Both the position numbers and the translations under genes were made by a program. The notes under the pieces were generated by a model that saw only the letters and a program-made list of their open reading frames with translations, had not been told where the DNA came from and ran no database searches. Shown here in pieces: positions 1-12,369 of a DNA stretch of 64,000 nucleotides. The stretch lies in the NCBI GenBank assembly GCA_026826555.1, contig JAKSZT010037286.1, forward strand, positions 120,123-184,122, read 5' to 3'. The DNA comes from Tolypeutes matacus (Eukaryota > Chordata > Mammalia > Cingulata > Chlamyphoridae). Numbering within the stretch: position 1 is the stretch's first letter; every line of letters starts with the position of its first letter.

Positions 1-789
1 GGTGATCTAGCAGAGGACGTCTTTTTGGGTCCCTTATATCGCCAAAAGAAAATAAAGAAGACAGTCACTTTTAAAAATGTATTCCTGTTCTTAATTTAGT
101 TTAAAACCGAAAATCTGCCTCAAATCCTGCAGAGGAAACCCAGAAGATAAATTAATAAACACAAGCAGGCTGAGAGAATCTGCAAGGACCCAAGAAGGAA
201 CACTTCCTCCTTAGCTTTGTTTGACTGCTTCCTGATGTGGTTGTTTGGTTTTTCTCTGTTTATTTGTTGTCTCTTGCTTTTCTTTCCTCTTTCCTCCCCC
301 ATTTCTGATTTCCTTCATTTTTTAAAAAAATTAGGTGCTCATAACTTATCTCTTCTTGGCTGTTTTTCTTCTTCACTGTATCCCAAGCTTTCTCTTCTAC
401 TTCCTTCATCTCTCTGCCTTCTGCTTTCTCTTGTGGTTCTTATACACCATGCCTTTTCATTAGCCCACAACTAAGGGTGCCAATTTCTATTCTATCTCTT
501 ATGTTTTATTCTTATAATACTAATATTAGCATTTTCCTTTTAGCCCTTTCTTTGCTCTTTCTCTCCCTCCTCATCATTCTAGCCTTCTAAATAATTATAT
601 ATATATATATATATTCCTCTATTTGGTTCCCCAGTACATTGTAGGTACTCCACTTTTTTCCTATTACTGTTCACTGCCTACAAAAGTTAAATATTCATTT
701 CACTAAGTCCTATTTGGCCCCTCTTGCAACTTTTATAAATATTACTATTACCCTTCTCCTTCACATCTTTCCATCCCTCTGGCACTAAT
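1..789. other. Unrecognised pyrimidine-rich DNA
   Basis: No coding region or repeat family could be recognised. The + strand is rich in C and T (about 215-480) and contains a short TA run at about 593-615. Open frames here are short, low-complexity and rich in Leu, Phe and Ser, as expected from pyrimidine tracts. It could be the 5' UTR or an inverted 5' end of the L1 that follows, but I cannot show this. Confidence 0.4.
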
Positions 790-1000
790 ATTTTGCCTTC
801 AAGATAACATAGAAAGAAGCAAGGAAAAAAAATAAGAAGAAAAAGTGTCAAAGAGAAAACTTAACACACACACAGAACCACCAACTAAATAAAACTTGAG
901 AGGAGAGAGAGAAACTATTCAACTGAATAAACCCAGCAAGATAAAATGATAACGAGAGGGCAAGAAAAAAATTACAAACCACACTGAGAAACAGGAAGGC

Positions 1001-1985
1001 ATGGACCACTCCAATGAACAAATTAAAAACCAGGAATATATGCAGAACATCAAACAACTAATCAAATATCCCCAAACAAATAGCATGAAACAACTTAATG
1101 AAGTGTAGGAAGAGATTAAAGATATAAAGAAGACACTGGGAGAACATCCTGAAGAAATTGTAAACATATGCTAAAAGATAACAGATACGATGGTGATCAA
1201 TGGCACAATCCAGGAAATCAAAAGGATGCTGGATTCACATAAGAGGATATTTGAACAGGCAGAAGAAAGAATTAGTGATGTGGAAGACAATACAGTTGAA
1301 ATCAAACAGATAGTAGAACAGATAGACAAAAAAATATAAAAAATCCAGCACGGACTCAGGGATTTAACTGACAACACAAAACACAAAAAATATCCATTAT
1401 GACCATCCAGAATGAGAAGAGAATGGAAAGGGAACAGGAGGAGTGTTGAAAGAAATAATGGCTGAAAACTTCCCAACTGTATTGAGAGAGATGTATGTGC
1501 AGATCCAGGAAGCAAAGTGCACCCCAAACAGTATATATCCCAACAGGTAAACTCCAAGACATATACTTGTCAAATGTCCAATGCTCAAGACAAAGAGAAA
1601 ATACTCAAGGCAGCAAGGGAAAAGAGAACCATCACATACAAGGGATGTACAATAAGATTAAGTGCTGATTTCTCAACTGAAATCATTGAGGAAGGAAGAT
1701 AGTGGTAAGACATAGTCAAAGTATTAAAGAAAAAAAATTCCAGCCACGAATTCTGTATCCAGCAAACCTGACATTCAAAAATGATGGAGAGTTCAAAATA
1801 TTTACAGATAAACAGAAATTAAGAGAGTATGTCAATAAGAAACTGTCACTTCAAGAAATACTAAAGGAAGTTCTACAAGATGAAAGGAAAAATCAAGAGT
1901 TAGGAGAGTTTAAAAAAAAAAAAAAAACAGAAAAAAAACAACATTTGACATACATTAATCAAAAGAAAATATGGCTGAAGTAAGA
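1001..1985 (+). pseudogene. L1 ORF1 (RNA-binding protein) pseudogene
   Basis: In a live L1 this protein is a trimeric nucleic-acid chaperone that coats L1 RNA in the cytoplasm. The first usable ATG is at 1001. The early part, about 1200-1330, encodes an Ile/Glu/Lys-rich heptad-like stretch consistent with the coiled coil. The clearest evidence is at 1517-1702, where the C-terminal domain signature KAAREKRTITYKG is followed by RLSADFSTE. A second conserved block at about 1745-1830 reads as a stretch containing RILYPA and FTDKQKLREYV in another frame. In-frame stops (for example near 1108 and 1337) and a frame change near 1700 break the gene. A poly-A run at 1912-1927 lies close to its end. The match to the family is confident; the exact ends are approximate. 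Confidence 0.8.
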
Positions 1986-1989
1986 AATT

Positions 1990-4900
1990 CATTGTGAGTA
2001 ATAACACTGAATGTTAATGGATTAAATTCTTCACTCAAGAGATGCAGATTGGCCGAATGGATAAAGAAATATGATCCATCTATATGCTGTCCACAAGAAA
2101 CAGACAATAAACCCAGGGATTCAAGGAGTCTGAAGGTAAATGGATGGAAAACAATTTTACAAACTAACAGTAGCCATAAAAGGGCAGGAGTAGCTATACT
2201 AATATCAGAAAAAAGAGACTTTAAATGCAAAACTATTGTAAGAGACAATGATGGACACTAAATATTAATAAATATGGCAATCTCTCAAGAAGAGAGAACA
2301 ATCATAAACATTTACCTAACTAATCGGGGTGCATCAAAATTCATGAGGCAAACTCTGTAAAAGCTAAGTGGAGAAATAAATGCCTCTACAATTATAACAG
2401 GGGAATTTATTACACCATTATCATCATTAGACAGAACATCTAGACAGAGAATCAACAAAGAAACAAAAACTCTCAACAATACATTAGAGGACCTGGACTT
2501 AATATATATATACAGGACAATATAGCCAAATACATCAGGATTTACATTCTTCTCGAGTGCACATGGATCATTCTCCAAGATAGACCATATGATAGGCCAC
2601 AGAAAAACTCTCAATGAATTCAGAACAATTGAGATTATCCAAAGTAATTTCTCTGACGACAATGGAATTAAATTGGAAATCACTAAGGGCCAGAGAAACA
2701 GGTTAGGCACAAGGATATGGAAGTTAAACAACACACTCTTCGACAAGCAGTGGGTCAAGGAGGAAATCTCAAAAGAAATCAGTAACTACCTTGAAACTAA
2801 TGAAAATTACAACACAACATATCAAAACCTATGGGATGCAGCCAAAACTCTCCTGAGAGGGAAGTTCATAGCCATAAATTCATATATTAAAAAATAAGAA
2901 AGAGCTAAAACGGAAGACCTAACTGCGCACTTGGAGGAATTGGAAAAACAACAACAAACTAAACCTAAAGGAAGTAGAAAGAAGGAAATAACTAAGATTA
3001 GAGCAGAACTAAATGAAATAGAGAATAAGAAAGCACTAGAAAAAAATAAACAAAACCAAAAGCTGGTTCTTTGAGAATATCTATAAAATTGACAAACCCT
3101 TAGGCAGAATAACAAAGAAAAAGAAAGAACAGATGCAAATACACAAAATAAGGAATGAGCAAGGGGATATCACTACTGACCCCACAGAAATAAAGAGCAT
3201 CATAAGAGGATACTTTGAAAAATTATATGCCAACAAGAATGAAAATTTAGAGAAAATGGACAAGTAAGTTTCTAGAAACTCACAAACATCCTACATTGAT
3301 GAAAGAAGAAATTGATGAACTCAACAGTCAAACTACAGTAAAGAGAAAGACTCAGTCATCAAAAAACTCCCAACTAAGAAGGGCCCAGGACCAGATGGCT
3401 TCACAGCTTAATTCTACCAAACATTCCAGAAAGAGCTAATGGCAATTCTACTTAAGCTCTTACAAAGAATAGAAATAGAAAGAATATTGTCTAACTCATT
3501 CTATGATGCCATCATTACCCTAATACCAAAACCAAACAAAGATATCACTAGAAAGGAAAATTACAGATCAATTTCTCTAATGAATCTCGATGCTAAAATC
3601 TTCACCAAAATACTTGCTAATTGCATTCGACAACATATCAAAAGGATTATACACCACGACCAAGTGGGTTTCATCCCAGGTATGCCAGGATGGTTCAATA
3701 TAAGAAAATCAAACAATGTAATACCCCACATAAACAAACTGAAAGAAAAAAACCACATGATCCTTTCTACAGATGCAGAAAAAGAATTCGACGAAATACA
3801 GCACACTTTCCTGGTAAAAACACTGCAACTGATAGGAATAGAAGGAAATTTTCTGAATATGATAAAGGGTATATATGGAAAAAAAAAAGCTAACTCATCT
3901 TCAATGGTGAAATCCTTTCCCTATGAGATAGGGAACAAGACAAGGATGTCCACTATCACCACTCTTATTTAACATTGTCTTAGAAGTACTTGTGCAAGCA
4001 CTGAGACAAGAAATGGATACAAAAGGCATCCAGATTGGAAAAGAAGAATTAAAAATTTCATTATTTGCAGATGACATGATCCTATATGTAGAAAGCCCAG
4101 AGAAAGCTACAACAAAGCTTCTGAAATTTATAAAGTTGTTTAGTAATGTTGCAAGCTATAAGATCAATGCTCAAAATCAGTAGCATTTCTGTACACCAAT
4201 AATGAGCAATCGGAGGACGAACTCAAGAAAAAAATGCCATTTACAATACTAACTAAAAGAATCAAATATCTAGGAATAAATTTAACTAAAGGTGTATAAG
4301 ACTTATATACAGAAAACTACACAAGAGTGTTAAAGGAAATCAAAGAAGATTTAAATAAATGGAAAAATATTCCCTGTTCATGGATAGGAAGACTAAACAT
4401 CATCAAAATGTCTATCATACCCAAACTACTCTACTGATTTAATGCAATTCCAATAAAAATCAACACTATATTTTTTAAGGAACTGGAAAAACTAGGCACA
4501 AAATATATTTCAAAAGGTAAGAGGTGCCAAGTTGTCAAAGACATAATGAAAAAGAAAAATGAAGCTGGAGGTATCACATTAACAGACTTTAAAATATATT
4601 ACAAAGCTACAGTGATCAAAACTGCATGGTATTGGCACAAGGATAGATCTACTGACCAATGGAATCGAATTGAGCATTCTGATACAGATCCTCACATATA
4701 CAGTCATATGATATTCCACAAGGTTTCCAGGACCACTCAGTTGGGAGAGAATGACCTCTTTAACAAGTGGTGCTTGGAGAACTGTAGAAAATAATTGGCA
4801 ACCATATATCTGATAAGAGCCTAATAACCTGCATATATAAAGAAATCCTACACATTGAAAATAAAAAGACAAACACCCATTTTAAAAAATGGGCATGTGG

Positions 4901-5500
4901 CCTGAAAAGACACTTCTCCAAGGAAGAAACACCAAGGGCTAAAAATCACATGAAAAAAATGCTCCACATCGTTTGTTATCAGGGAAATGCAAATCAAAAC
5001 TACAATGAGATAACATTTACACACATCAGAATGGCAGCTATTAAAAAAAAAAAGCAGACTCTAAGTGTTGGAGAGGATGTGGAGGACTAGGAACCCTCAA
5101 CCCCTGCTGGTGAGATTGTGGAATGATCCTGACACTGTGGAGGACAGTTTGGTGGTTCCTCAGGAAACTAACAATAGATCTTCCATATGATACAGCAATT
5201 CCACTGCTGGGTAAATACCCAGAAGAACTGAAAGCAAAGGCACGAACAGATATATGCACACCAATGTTTATACCGGCATTGTTCACCATTTCCAAAAGGT
5301 GGAAACAGCCCTGGTGCCCATCAACAGATGAATGGATAAGCAAAACGTGGTTCATACATACAGTGGAATATTACTCAGCTGTAGGAAGGAATAAAGTGCT
5401 AACACATGGAATAATGTGGATGAATCTTGAAGACCTTATGTTGAGTGAAGCAAGCCAGGCATTGAAGGATAAATAGTATATGACCTCACTGATTTGAACT
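1990..5500 (+). pseudogene. L1 ORF2 (endonuclease / reverse transcriptase) pseudogene
   Basis: ORF2 supplies the target-nicking endonuclease and the reverse transcriptase. The endonuclease domain begins near 1995 with LNVNGLN and continues through RLAEWIKKYDPSICC and QET. The later SKIDHMIGH motif (about 2577-2603) is present, but the usual GDFN motif reads GEFI. The reverse transcriptase spans about 3380-4200: [22 protein letters not shown] and [14 protein letters not shown] are all readable, and the catalytic FADD box is at 4064-4075. The C-terminal part reaches about 5500 through a region common to many mammalian L1 3' ends. Many stops and frameshifts, including those at about 2259, 3415 and 3970, show that it cannot make a full protein. 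Confidence 0.9.
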
Positions 5501-7972
5501 GAGGAAAGTGGTCAGTCTCTGGGAACCATTATGTGAAAGATAGGTTAACAATGGAGAGAAAGAGAAGGGCAGGCTGTGAGCCATCACCCATATGGACATA
5601 ATCTTTGGCAAAGGGATAGAGTATAGTTGTATATTGAAGGATAGGACAGATGGGTACAGACATTCCTGGGCTTGGTGGCACAAGGTTGACAGGTGTTTAG
5701 ATTAGGAAGGGCAGGTTGGAATACCCAGGGTACGTAACTATGAATCTTGTCATTCCTTGAGTCAAGACAGGAGAGTTTCATAAGCCCCAGGGGGATTTGG
5801 AGGAAGGAATAGTTTAGATCAAATGGGGTATTTAGTGGTCATGGGAAAGGTTTTTCATTACCTTACATTAATGGATACAGGGCATGGTAAATATCATCAA
5901 AAATTATTAAACTGTACCGTCTAAATTGTAAACTGTACTGTAAACCATTGACAATGTTTAGTTGCTATATTTTACTATCTGTATAAGAGTAATAACAATG
6001 TTAAGATCCATTTTTAAAATAGGTTTTAATATGGGGTGGGGAAGCGGGAGGGAGGTTGGGTATGTGGGAGTCTCTAGTATTCTGTGTGTGACTTTGCTGT
6101 GACCTAAAACTTCTTTGAAAATTAAATGAAGATTTGGAAGACACTGGGGAATGAGAGGGGGGAAGAGTCAAGGCACACTAGACATCCGATAATACAGTGA
6201 TAAAAGGAAAAAGAATAATTTCTTTAAAAATGATTTTTCCCCATTTTTTGAAATTTCCATCCGGTAATTATATTTTATTTTTAGTTTACTTTTATTCCTT
6301 CTGATTTTCCTTATATTTATCCCTTGCATTAAAGATTATCATTATTATTTTTTTATTCTTTTAATTGTATTTTGTTATTATATGGGCTCCATATACAAGG
6401 AAGGTTTAGATCACAGAAGGGTTAAAATGGGGGCTGCAGAAGCTCATTGGTGGGGGGTGTCTGGGATGGTGGATTCATGGGAGTAAGTTCATTTGAATAC
6501 ACATTAAAGTTGTATGAGATTTTTTAAATGATCAAGGGATAGGGCATGGTCAAGGTGGGTAGAAAATCACTCAATAAATGAGGGAATCTGAATTCCCAGC
6601 CTGGAGAGCTCTGCCACATTCTCCAAGGGAGCAGAAACAGTCCCCTGAGTGCAGGAGCAGTGTCTGACAAAAGAGGATGGCCCAATGCTGGGTTCTTGTT
6701 ATTTAAGACTACCCTTATGAGTCTTCGCTCTTGTAATTGAAACTCAGCTACTCTTATAGGGTGACTAAGGGTTGCCACCTGAGAGCCTCTTTGTTGCTCA
6801 AATGTGGCCTTTCTAAGCCAAACTCAGGATATGAATGAATTACCTTCCCCCCAATGTGGGATATGACTCCCAGGGATGAAGCTCCCTGGCAACGAGGGAT
6901 TAATACCAAGTGCCAACTGGCAACATGATTGGCAAAAGACTTTGAATAAAGGGGGAAAAGGTAAAGAGAAATGAGTTCATGTGGCTGAGACTTCAAAGAG
7001 AGTTGGGGGGTCATCCCAGAGGTAACTCTTACACACACCTCAGTAGGATATCCTAGAACACGAAAATGGATATCACCCCACACAGAGGGGCTCCTGAGGA
7101 CTCTGGAGACACCCAGGTCTTATATAAGTGGGGATAGCCACAGAGATTGATGCCTTATTAGTGGGCTCTACTTTGGTATCTGTGCTCCTGAGAGTGACAG
7201 AGTTGGACTCAAATAAGTCCTCCTTGCACATGGTCCATCAGTCCCTTCTATTCAAACATATATGTGATGCTGGAGTTTTTAGGTGTACTTCCAGAGACTG
7301 GAGCCTCTTGCCTACCTATGTGTCAGGTGTGTGTGGAATCTCGGTGGAGCTACAACTCCTATCCTACTGCCCAATGGATTCATCCAAGTCCCTTGGTGAG
7401 GAGATGATGATGGGTAATGGCCATCCCAGGGAATGGAGAGGGTCTGCAGTTGCAGGCAGGAAAGTCCCAACCACTGTATCAATAGGATATAAGCCCTCTC
7501 TCAGGTGGAGTGGACATCACCATCCCATTCCCGTCAGGATTGGTGAAGTGCTATGGACTAGAGTGGACTTAATGGTATTCTGCTGTAGACACATTGTGAA
7601 TCAAGCAATGGAAGAAATTATAACAGTTAGTTGGAGCCGGTGGCCCCTGGACACTTTTGGGGCAGGAAGGTGAAAGGCAGTTGAAATACAAGGCGTTTTT
7701 GGGATTTGGGGCTTGCCCTGAGTGGAATTGTAGTGACGGATGTAGGCCACTTTAGATCAGCATATGCCATGCGGAACTGTATGGGAAAGAGTGTGGTCTA
7801 CGATGTGAACTGTGGTCTATGCTTGGTGGCAAGGCCCCAGGACGTGTATATCCATTGCGGCTGATGTGACACACTGATGAAGGATGTTTGTGTGGGATGT
7901 TGTGGGAGGTGTGGGAGGTAGGGAACATGGGCAACACTGTAATTACTGTGTAATATTTAGGTAATATAAGCA

Positions 7973-8019
<47 letters not shown>

Positions 8020-8144
8020 AAATAACATTTAGGTAAGCTAATCCACATATATGCATATATATGTATATATAATTTTACAAATATTAGTATTTATTATGAA
8101 AATTTTGATTTTTACCCACAATAAAAAAAAGAAATGAAAAGAAA
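5501..8144 (+). other. Long L1 3' UTR and tail
   Basis: This holds no gene. It is continuous with the L1 ORF2 remnant, and its sequence recurs in reverse complement at 38428-41000, down to the terminal motif TTTTTACCCACAATAAAA. The same 3' end also occurs at 30648-30920 and 47356-47430, so four copies of this L1 end are present in the window. The length, about 2.6 kb, is large for an L1 3' UTR. Confidence 0.75.
7974..8017. repeat. (TA)n microsatellite
   Basis: About 22 perfect TA dinucleotides inside the L1 3' UTR. The same place in the other L1 3' ends (about 30770-30790 and 38550-38570) is only a short TA-rich run, so this tract expanded here. Confidence 0.95.
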
Positions 8145-8384
8145 GAAAATGTTACAATAATGGATAACATTATTTTTAAAATGGTAATATTTAAAATGCT
8201 TACCCAAAATGTAACGGATTGAAGAACCAGTGAAAACAACCAGGATAATTTGAAATAATTGGAAAGCACATCTTTACATAAACTAAGAGAAATCTCGAGT
8301 TCTGATGCATGAATCAGTGGTAAAAAATTGAACACACGTGTGTGGAAGGAGGTGTGTGCGGAGTAGATCTCAGACAAACTGCAA

Positions 8385-9680
8385 GTGCACATTTCCTAGA
8401 GGAGAAAGACATCCTGAATTGCACAGTCACAGCCGCTTCCTTAAAGGATTGGCAACAAGTTGCACAGAGTGGAGGTGCAGTTTCTTTGGACATTCACATT
8501 CATTACATTCAAAGGGATTCTCTGCAGTATGAATGTTATAATGTTTAATGAGATACTGCCTCTGGCTGAAGGCTATTCCACATTCCTTACATGTATACGG
8601 ATTCCTTCCACTATGAATTTTCTCATGGTCAGTGAGATTTGATTTGCTACTGAAGGCTTTCCTACATTCCTTACATATACAGGATTTCCCCCCAGTTTGT
8701 CTTCTCTGGTGTGTAATGAGGCTTGATTTCTGAATGAAAGCTTTCCCACGTCCATCACATTCCTAGGCTTTCTCCCCTTTATGTATTCTCAGATGGTTAA
8801 TGTGGTTTTCCTCCTGGTTGAAGGCTTTTCCAAATTTATTGCATTTATAGGGTGTTTTTACAGAATGAATTCTCAGATGTTTAAGGAAATATTTCTATTG
8901 ACTGAAGGCTTTTCTGCATTCTTCACATCCATTTTTTTTCTGTCCACTATGAGTTTTTACATGTTCTGTGAGATATGATTTGTACCTAAAGGCTTTTTCA
9001 CATGGCTTACATGCATAGGGTTTCTTTGCAGTAGGAAATCACTTGCATATGAGATTTGACATTTGAATTAAAGTTTTCCCACATATATATGATTTGTTTT
9101 TAGTAAGAATTTTCTGATGAATAAAGAGGGTTTCTTTCAGGTTGAAAACTTTCCCAGATGTATGACATTTCTATGATTGTTCCCCTGTATGGCTTTTAAA
9201 GTGAGGAGTAATAAATGACTGTAAAGAGCAGACTATATTCAGGACACACATGGTCTCTCTCTAGTTTGAATTTTCTCATATTTCATCAAGTTTTGTTACA
9301 GATGGAAGCATTCCCTTGTTCATTACAATACTAACTAATATATGAATATTTCATCCTCAATGAGATTTAATGACTGGTTGAAGGATTTCCAATATTACTT
9401 ACATAAACAGGGTTTTACTCCTGCATGTTTCTTTGATGGGACTCTAGCTTTCCCAAATCCACGAAATCCCAAATGGTTTCTCTGAAAGATTAATTCTCAA
9501 GTATCTCATGAGGTTGAATATCCAAGAAAACTTCACACTCATTACACTTAAAGGGGAGTACTACCATGTGGGGCAATGTGGCAAAAGTCAATTTCTTCAT
9601 TCGTTTTTCCTTACATAGATTCCCTCATGCTTAGGTAAGCATGATGCAAATTCTTTCAAAGTGAAATTACAGTCATAGAA
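8385..9680 (-). pseudogene. C2H2 zinc finger exon pseudogene (unit A)
   Basis: Read on the - strand, this is a Kruppel-type finger exon. Fingers with the pattern CxxC-x12-HxxxH and linkers related to TGEKPY can be followed from about 9060 down to 8470, including [17 protein letters not shown] near 8580-8530. Such proteins usually bind DNA in the nucleus and often repress retroelements through a KRAB domain, but no KRAB exon is visible in the window. An in-frame TAG sits at 8763-8765 inside a linker, and several fingers have lost a Cys or His. The 5' part (about 9060-9680) is a run of weaker, more decayed fingers. The same exon recurs in units B-F, so the family is well supported; the ends are approximate. 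Confidence 0.8.
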
Positions 9681-9845
9681 GTGTTATTTTGAGGAAACAA
9701 TGCTTGCGGTCAGAGAAAATATTTTCCCAACATTCTTACATTCTCTGCCTTCATCTTAAGATTGTATTGTTGTGGAAGTTGATATAGCATCACTCACAAG
9801 CCTTTTGTTATGTCGTTTTTTCTTTTTTCTAATGTCCTATGTTTC

Positions 9846-9965
9846 TTCATAGTTCATTCGGTACAGCAAAAGCCATGCTTAGAGAGAAATTTAATAGCAT
9901 TGAATACATTCATTAGAAAAGAGGAAAGATCCAATATCAGTCATCTAAGCATCCAATTTTGGAAG
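9846..9965 (+). mobile_element. L1 ORF2 fragment (unit A)
   Basis: A ~120 bp scrap whose + strand reading resembles the ORF2 segment at 2840-2930, with the recognisable pattern AAK-x-LRGKFI. It is too short to do anything and recurs at the same place in every unit. Confidence 0.65.
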
Positions 9966-10409
9966 TTCAACATCTACTTTTAAAAAAATTCTGTCATTCT
10001 TGGCTCTTCTTGCTTCAAATGAGCATCACATCCAGTTTGGAGACTCCATAACTTGGAAATGGGGCAGTGATACAGCACTTGATTAATGATGGGACAAAAC
10101 AACACCCTGTAAATTAGTCGTGGTCCCTTCAGTCTTCTGAAGGATAAAGAAGGTCCAGCTTCTAAAGATACACGAGTAAGGTGGACCCAAACAAAGACCA
10201 AAATGGCAACCCAGGAAATCCTGAACTCTTTGGTTGGACTGACTATTTTTGCTCAATTTTATTCTTCTATTTATTTGGATGAGATGCACTATTTTATATT
10301 CTTTAAAGTTTACCAAGGAAATTATAACACATTTGCTTGCCTTGCCAAACCTGCACTTATTATTTGTTATTGACTTGCCAAATAATGTATTTTTAAACAT
10401 TTTATATCC

Positions 10410-10990
10410 TGTATTAGTCAGCCAAAGGGGTGCAGATGCAAAATACCATAAATCTGTTGGTCTTTATAAAGGGTATTTATTTGGGGTAGAAGCTTACAGT
10501 TACCAGGCCATAAAGCCTAAGTTTCTTCCTTCACCAAATTCTCTTACTCCATCTTGGAGCAAGACAGCTGCCAAAATTTGCCAGGGTTCAGGCTTCTTTG
10601 GTTCCACTCTTCTCATGACTGAGTTTCTCTCTGGGCTCAGCTCTTCTGTTTACTCCACAAGGTCAACTGTAAACTATGAGGCTCTCTAAGTGTTAACTCT
10701 CTCCACAAGGCCACCTGTGAATTGTTCGGTGAATTGCTTGTCTCTTTACCCTGGGGACTTCTGTTGTTGCTCATCAGAACTCCACCCTCAAAAACTACTC
10801 CAACTCTGTCCTTTGCCATGTCTTTTTATGTCTGAGAGCCCACCCACCAAGAGACGGGGCTCCGTGCCTTACTGACTCTGGCCCAGTCAACTCCCTTATC
10901 ATAACTTAATCATGCCCTGATTAACAGACCAGTTTACAAGCATAATCTAATATCTATTTTTGGAATTAATAATGATATCAAACTGCTACA
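10410..10990 (-). mobile_element. Solitary LTR-1 (unit A)
   Basis: A ~581 bp element with TG...CA ends (TGTATTAGTCAG to CAAACTGCTACA on the + strand). It is flanked by the 5-base direct repeat TATCC (10405-10409 and 10991-10995). A 5-base duplication and an ACTAATACA terminus fit an ERV-L/MaLR-like LTR; this class call is inference. Orientation is taken as -, by comparison with MaLR ends. Confidence 0.75.
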
Positions 10991-11739
10991 TATCCATTTC
11001 CCATCTTATGCTATATTTTATTTTATGGTGCATTTAAACACTTTATTGATGTCCTAGGCCATGGATATCTTTATTACTTTATCCATTCAATGGTCATTCA
11101 CATATATTAATTTAATTAACAGATATTGTTCTTCAGTCCATCCTGAATCTTGAACCTTCTGAGATTATATTCTTTCTGCCTGAAGAATCTTCTCTTACAT
11201 TTCTTTTAAAGTGAGTTGCTGCCAGCAAACTTTATTAGTTTTTACTCATCTGTAAATGTATTTATTTCAATTCTTCTTGAAGGATTGAAATGAATTAAAT
11301 CTCAGACTCCCATGATCTCCACTGCATTTGAGAGCTCCCTAAGGGTTGAATTTCTCCATTCTGTTGTAAATTTGATCAGTTCTTTGGAGAAGAAAATAGG
11401 GGCTTTCAGTTTTACAGCCTGATTCCTGTCCCCCACCCCCATTCCCCAGGCCAAATCTGTGTGCTCTCGCTCTGGGGATGGGAATAATGGAACACATCTC
11501 TGAGTTACACACCTGATTTTGGAGTTAAGATTTGGAGGAGAAAGCACAGTATATTGAGTTCTTCCTCGGACCATTCTCGGGAGCAGTGCAACAGTGGACA
11601 GTATCCCATTTTGCTCAATGATGGCCTCACCCAAAGTACTGCCACTGCTTTATGAGTTCCCATTTCTCCCAGACTTAGGGAGAAAACCCTCTGCCCTGGT
11701 TTAATGCCCTCGTTTGGGTCTTGTGTGTACCCCTGAAAA

Positions 11740-12369
11740 GTATGTTCTTACCTATCCATTGCTGTGTGTAAGCCTTTTGTAAGTAGGACATTTTGGTTAG
11801 ATTCACATAAGGGACCTTTCAATTAGGTCACTTTTTTAAGGAAGCTTTAGTTTAGTTAAGGGCCTCTGATTAGATTTCAGGCACAAGGATGGACCCCAAT
11901 CATTGTGCAAACGTCCTACATACAAGGAACACACAGAGAAAGAGTGCTGCCATGTTTACCCTGCTATGCAGGAGAGGGCTACAGTATCTCCTACAGCTGT
12001 GGAGATACAGAGAAACCCTGAGAGGCTGAGGGAGAGGCAAGAGTCTGGAGTCAAGGAGCAACTTAAATCTGAAGACATCCAGACCGGAGAATAAGGGAGA
12101 GGTGTGAGCAATTGTGTCTGATGTCCAAGTGCTGAGCTCAGGGACAAAATGAGTTTGAAGGAGAAAGCAGAGAGAGACAGGAAGGCCAAACATTTTACCT
12201 TAGGAGGAGTCCAGCTGCAAGTGACTCTTGTTAAAACAGCATTTTTGATGATGTCTTTATTTGGACATTTTCATGGCCTCAGAACTGTAAGGTTTAACCC
12301 TAACAAATTCCAATAAAAGCCAACCTATCTCTGGTATTTTGCATTTGCAGCATTTGTCAAACTCAAACA
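11740..12369 (+). mobile_element. LTR-2, MaLR-like (unit A)
   Basis: A ~630 bp element ending in a motif that includes an AATAAA-like signal, GGTATTTTGCAT and CAAACTCAAACA. This resembles the 3' ends of MaLR LTRs. The start at TGTTCTTA is a best guess from the TG...CA rule, because no clean target duplication was found. Confidence 0.55.

Larger units (their letters stand above)
790..8144 (+). mobile_element. LINE-1, long but decayed
   Basis: ORF1-like sequence, ORF2-like sequence and a long 3' UTR follow one another in the order expected of an L1. The element ends in an A-rich tail at about 8120-8144 that joins the first zinc finger unit. The 3' UTR is about 2.6 kb. Multiple stops and frameshifts in both ORFs make it dead. 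The junction base is shared with the L1 at 38428-41563: both have the same A/G-rich tail followed by the same unit sequence, while units B, C, D and E show the same site without an insertion. The 5' limit is approximate. Confidence 0.85.

Noticed and set aside
1171..1557. 128-codon - strand frame over L1 ORF1
   Set aside because: Antisense shadow of the A-rich ORF1; low-complexity Leu/Ser/Phe composition.
7128..7673. 181-codon + strand open frame in the L1 3' UTR
   Set aside because: Lies wholly in non-coding L1 3' UTR. The matching part of the inverted L1 (about 38900-39450) is broken into unrelated short frames.
8338..8548. + strand open frames of 60-68 codons repeated in units A, B, C and D (and as - strand frames in E and F), with DWQQVAQ in common
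   Set aside because: They are antisense to the zinc finger exon end, and recur only because the unit was duplicated. No start context or family match supports a protein.
11302..11634. - strand open frames of 60-115 codons with RTQYTVLSPPNL in units A, B, C, G and H
   Set aside because: Length varies between copies, with stops at different points. Conservation follows from unit duplication, and no known domain is visible.
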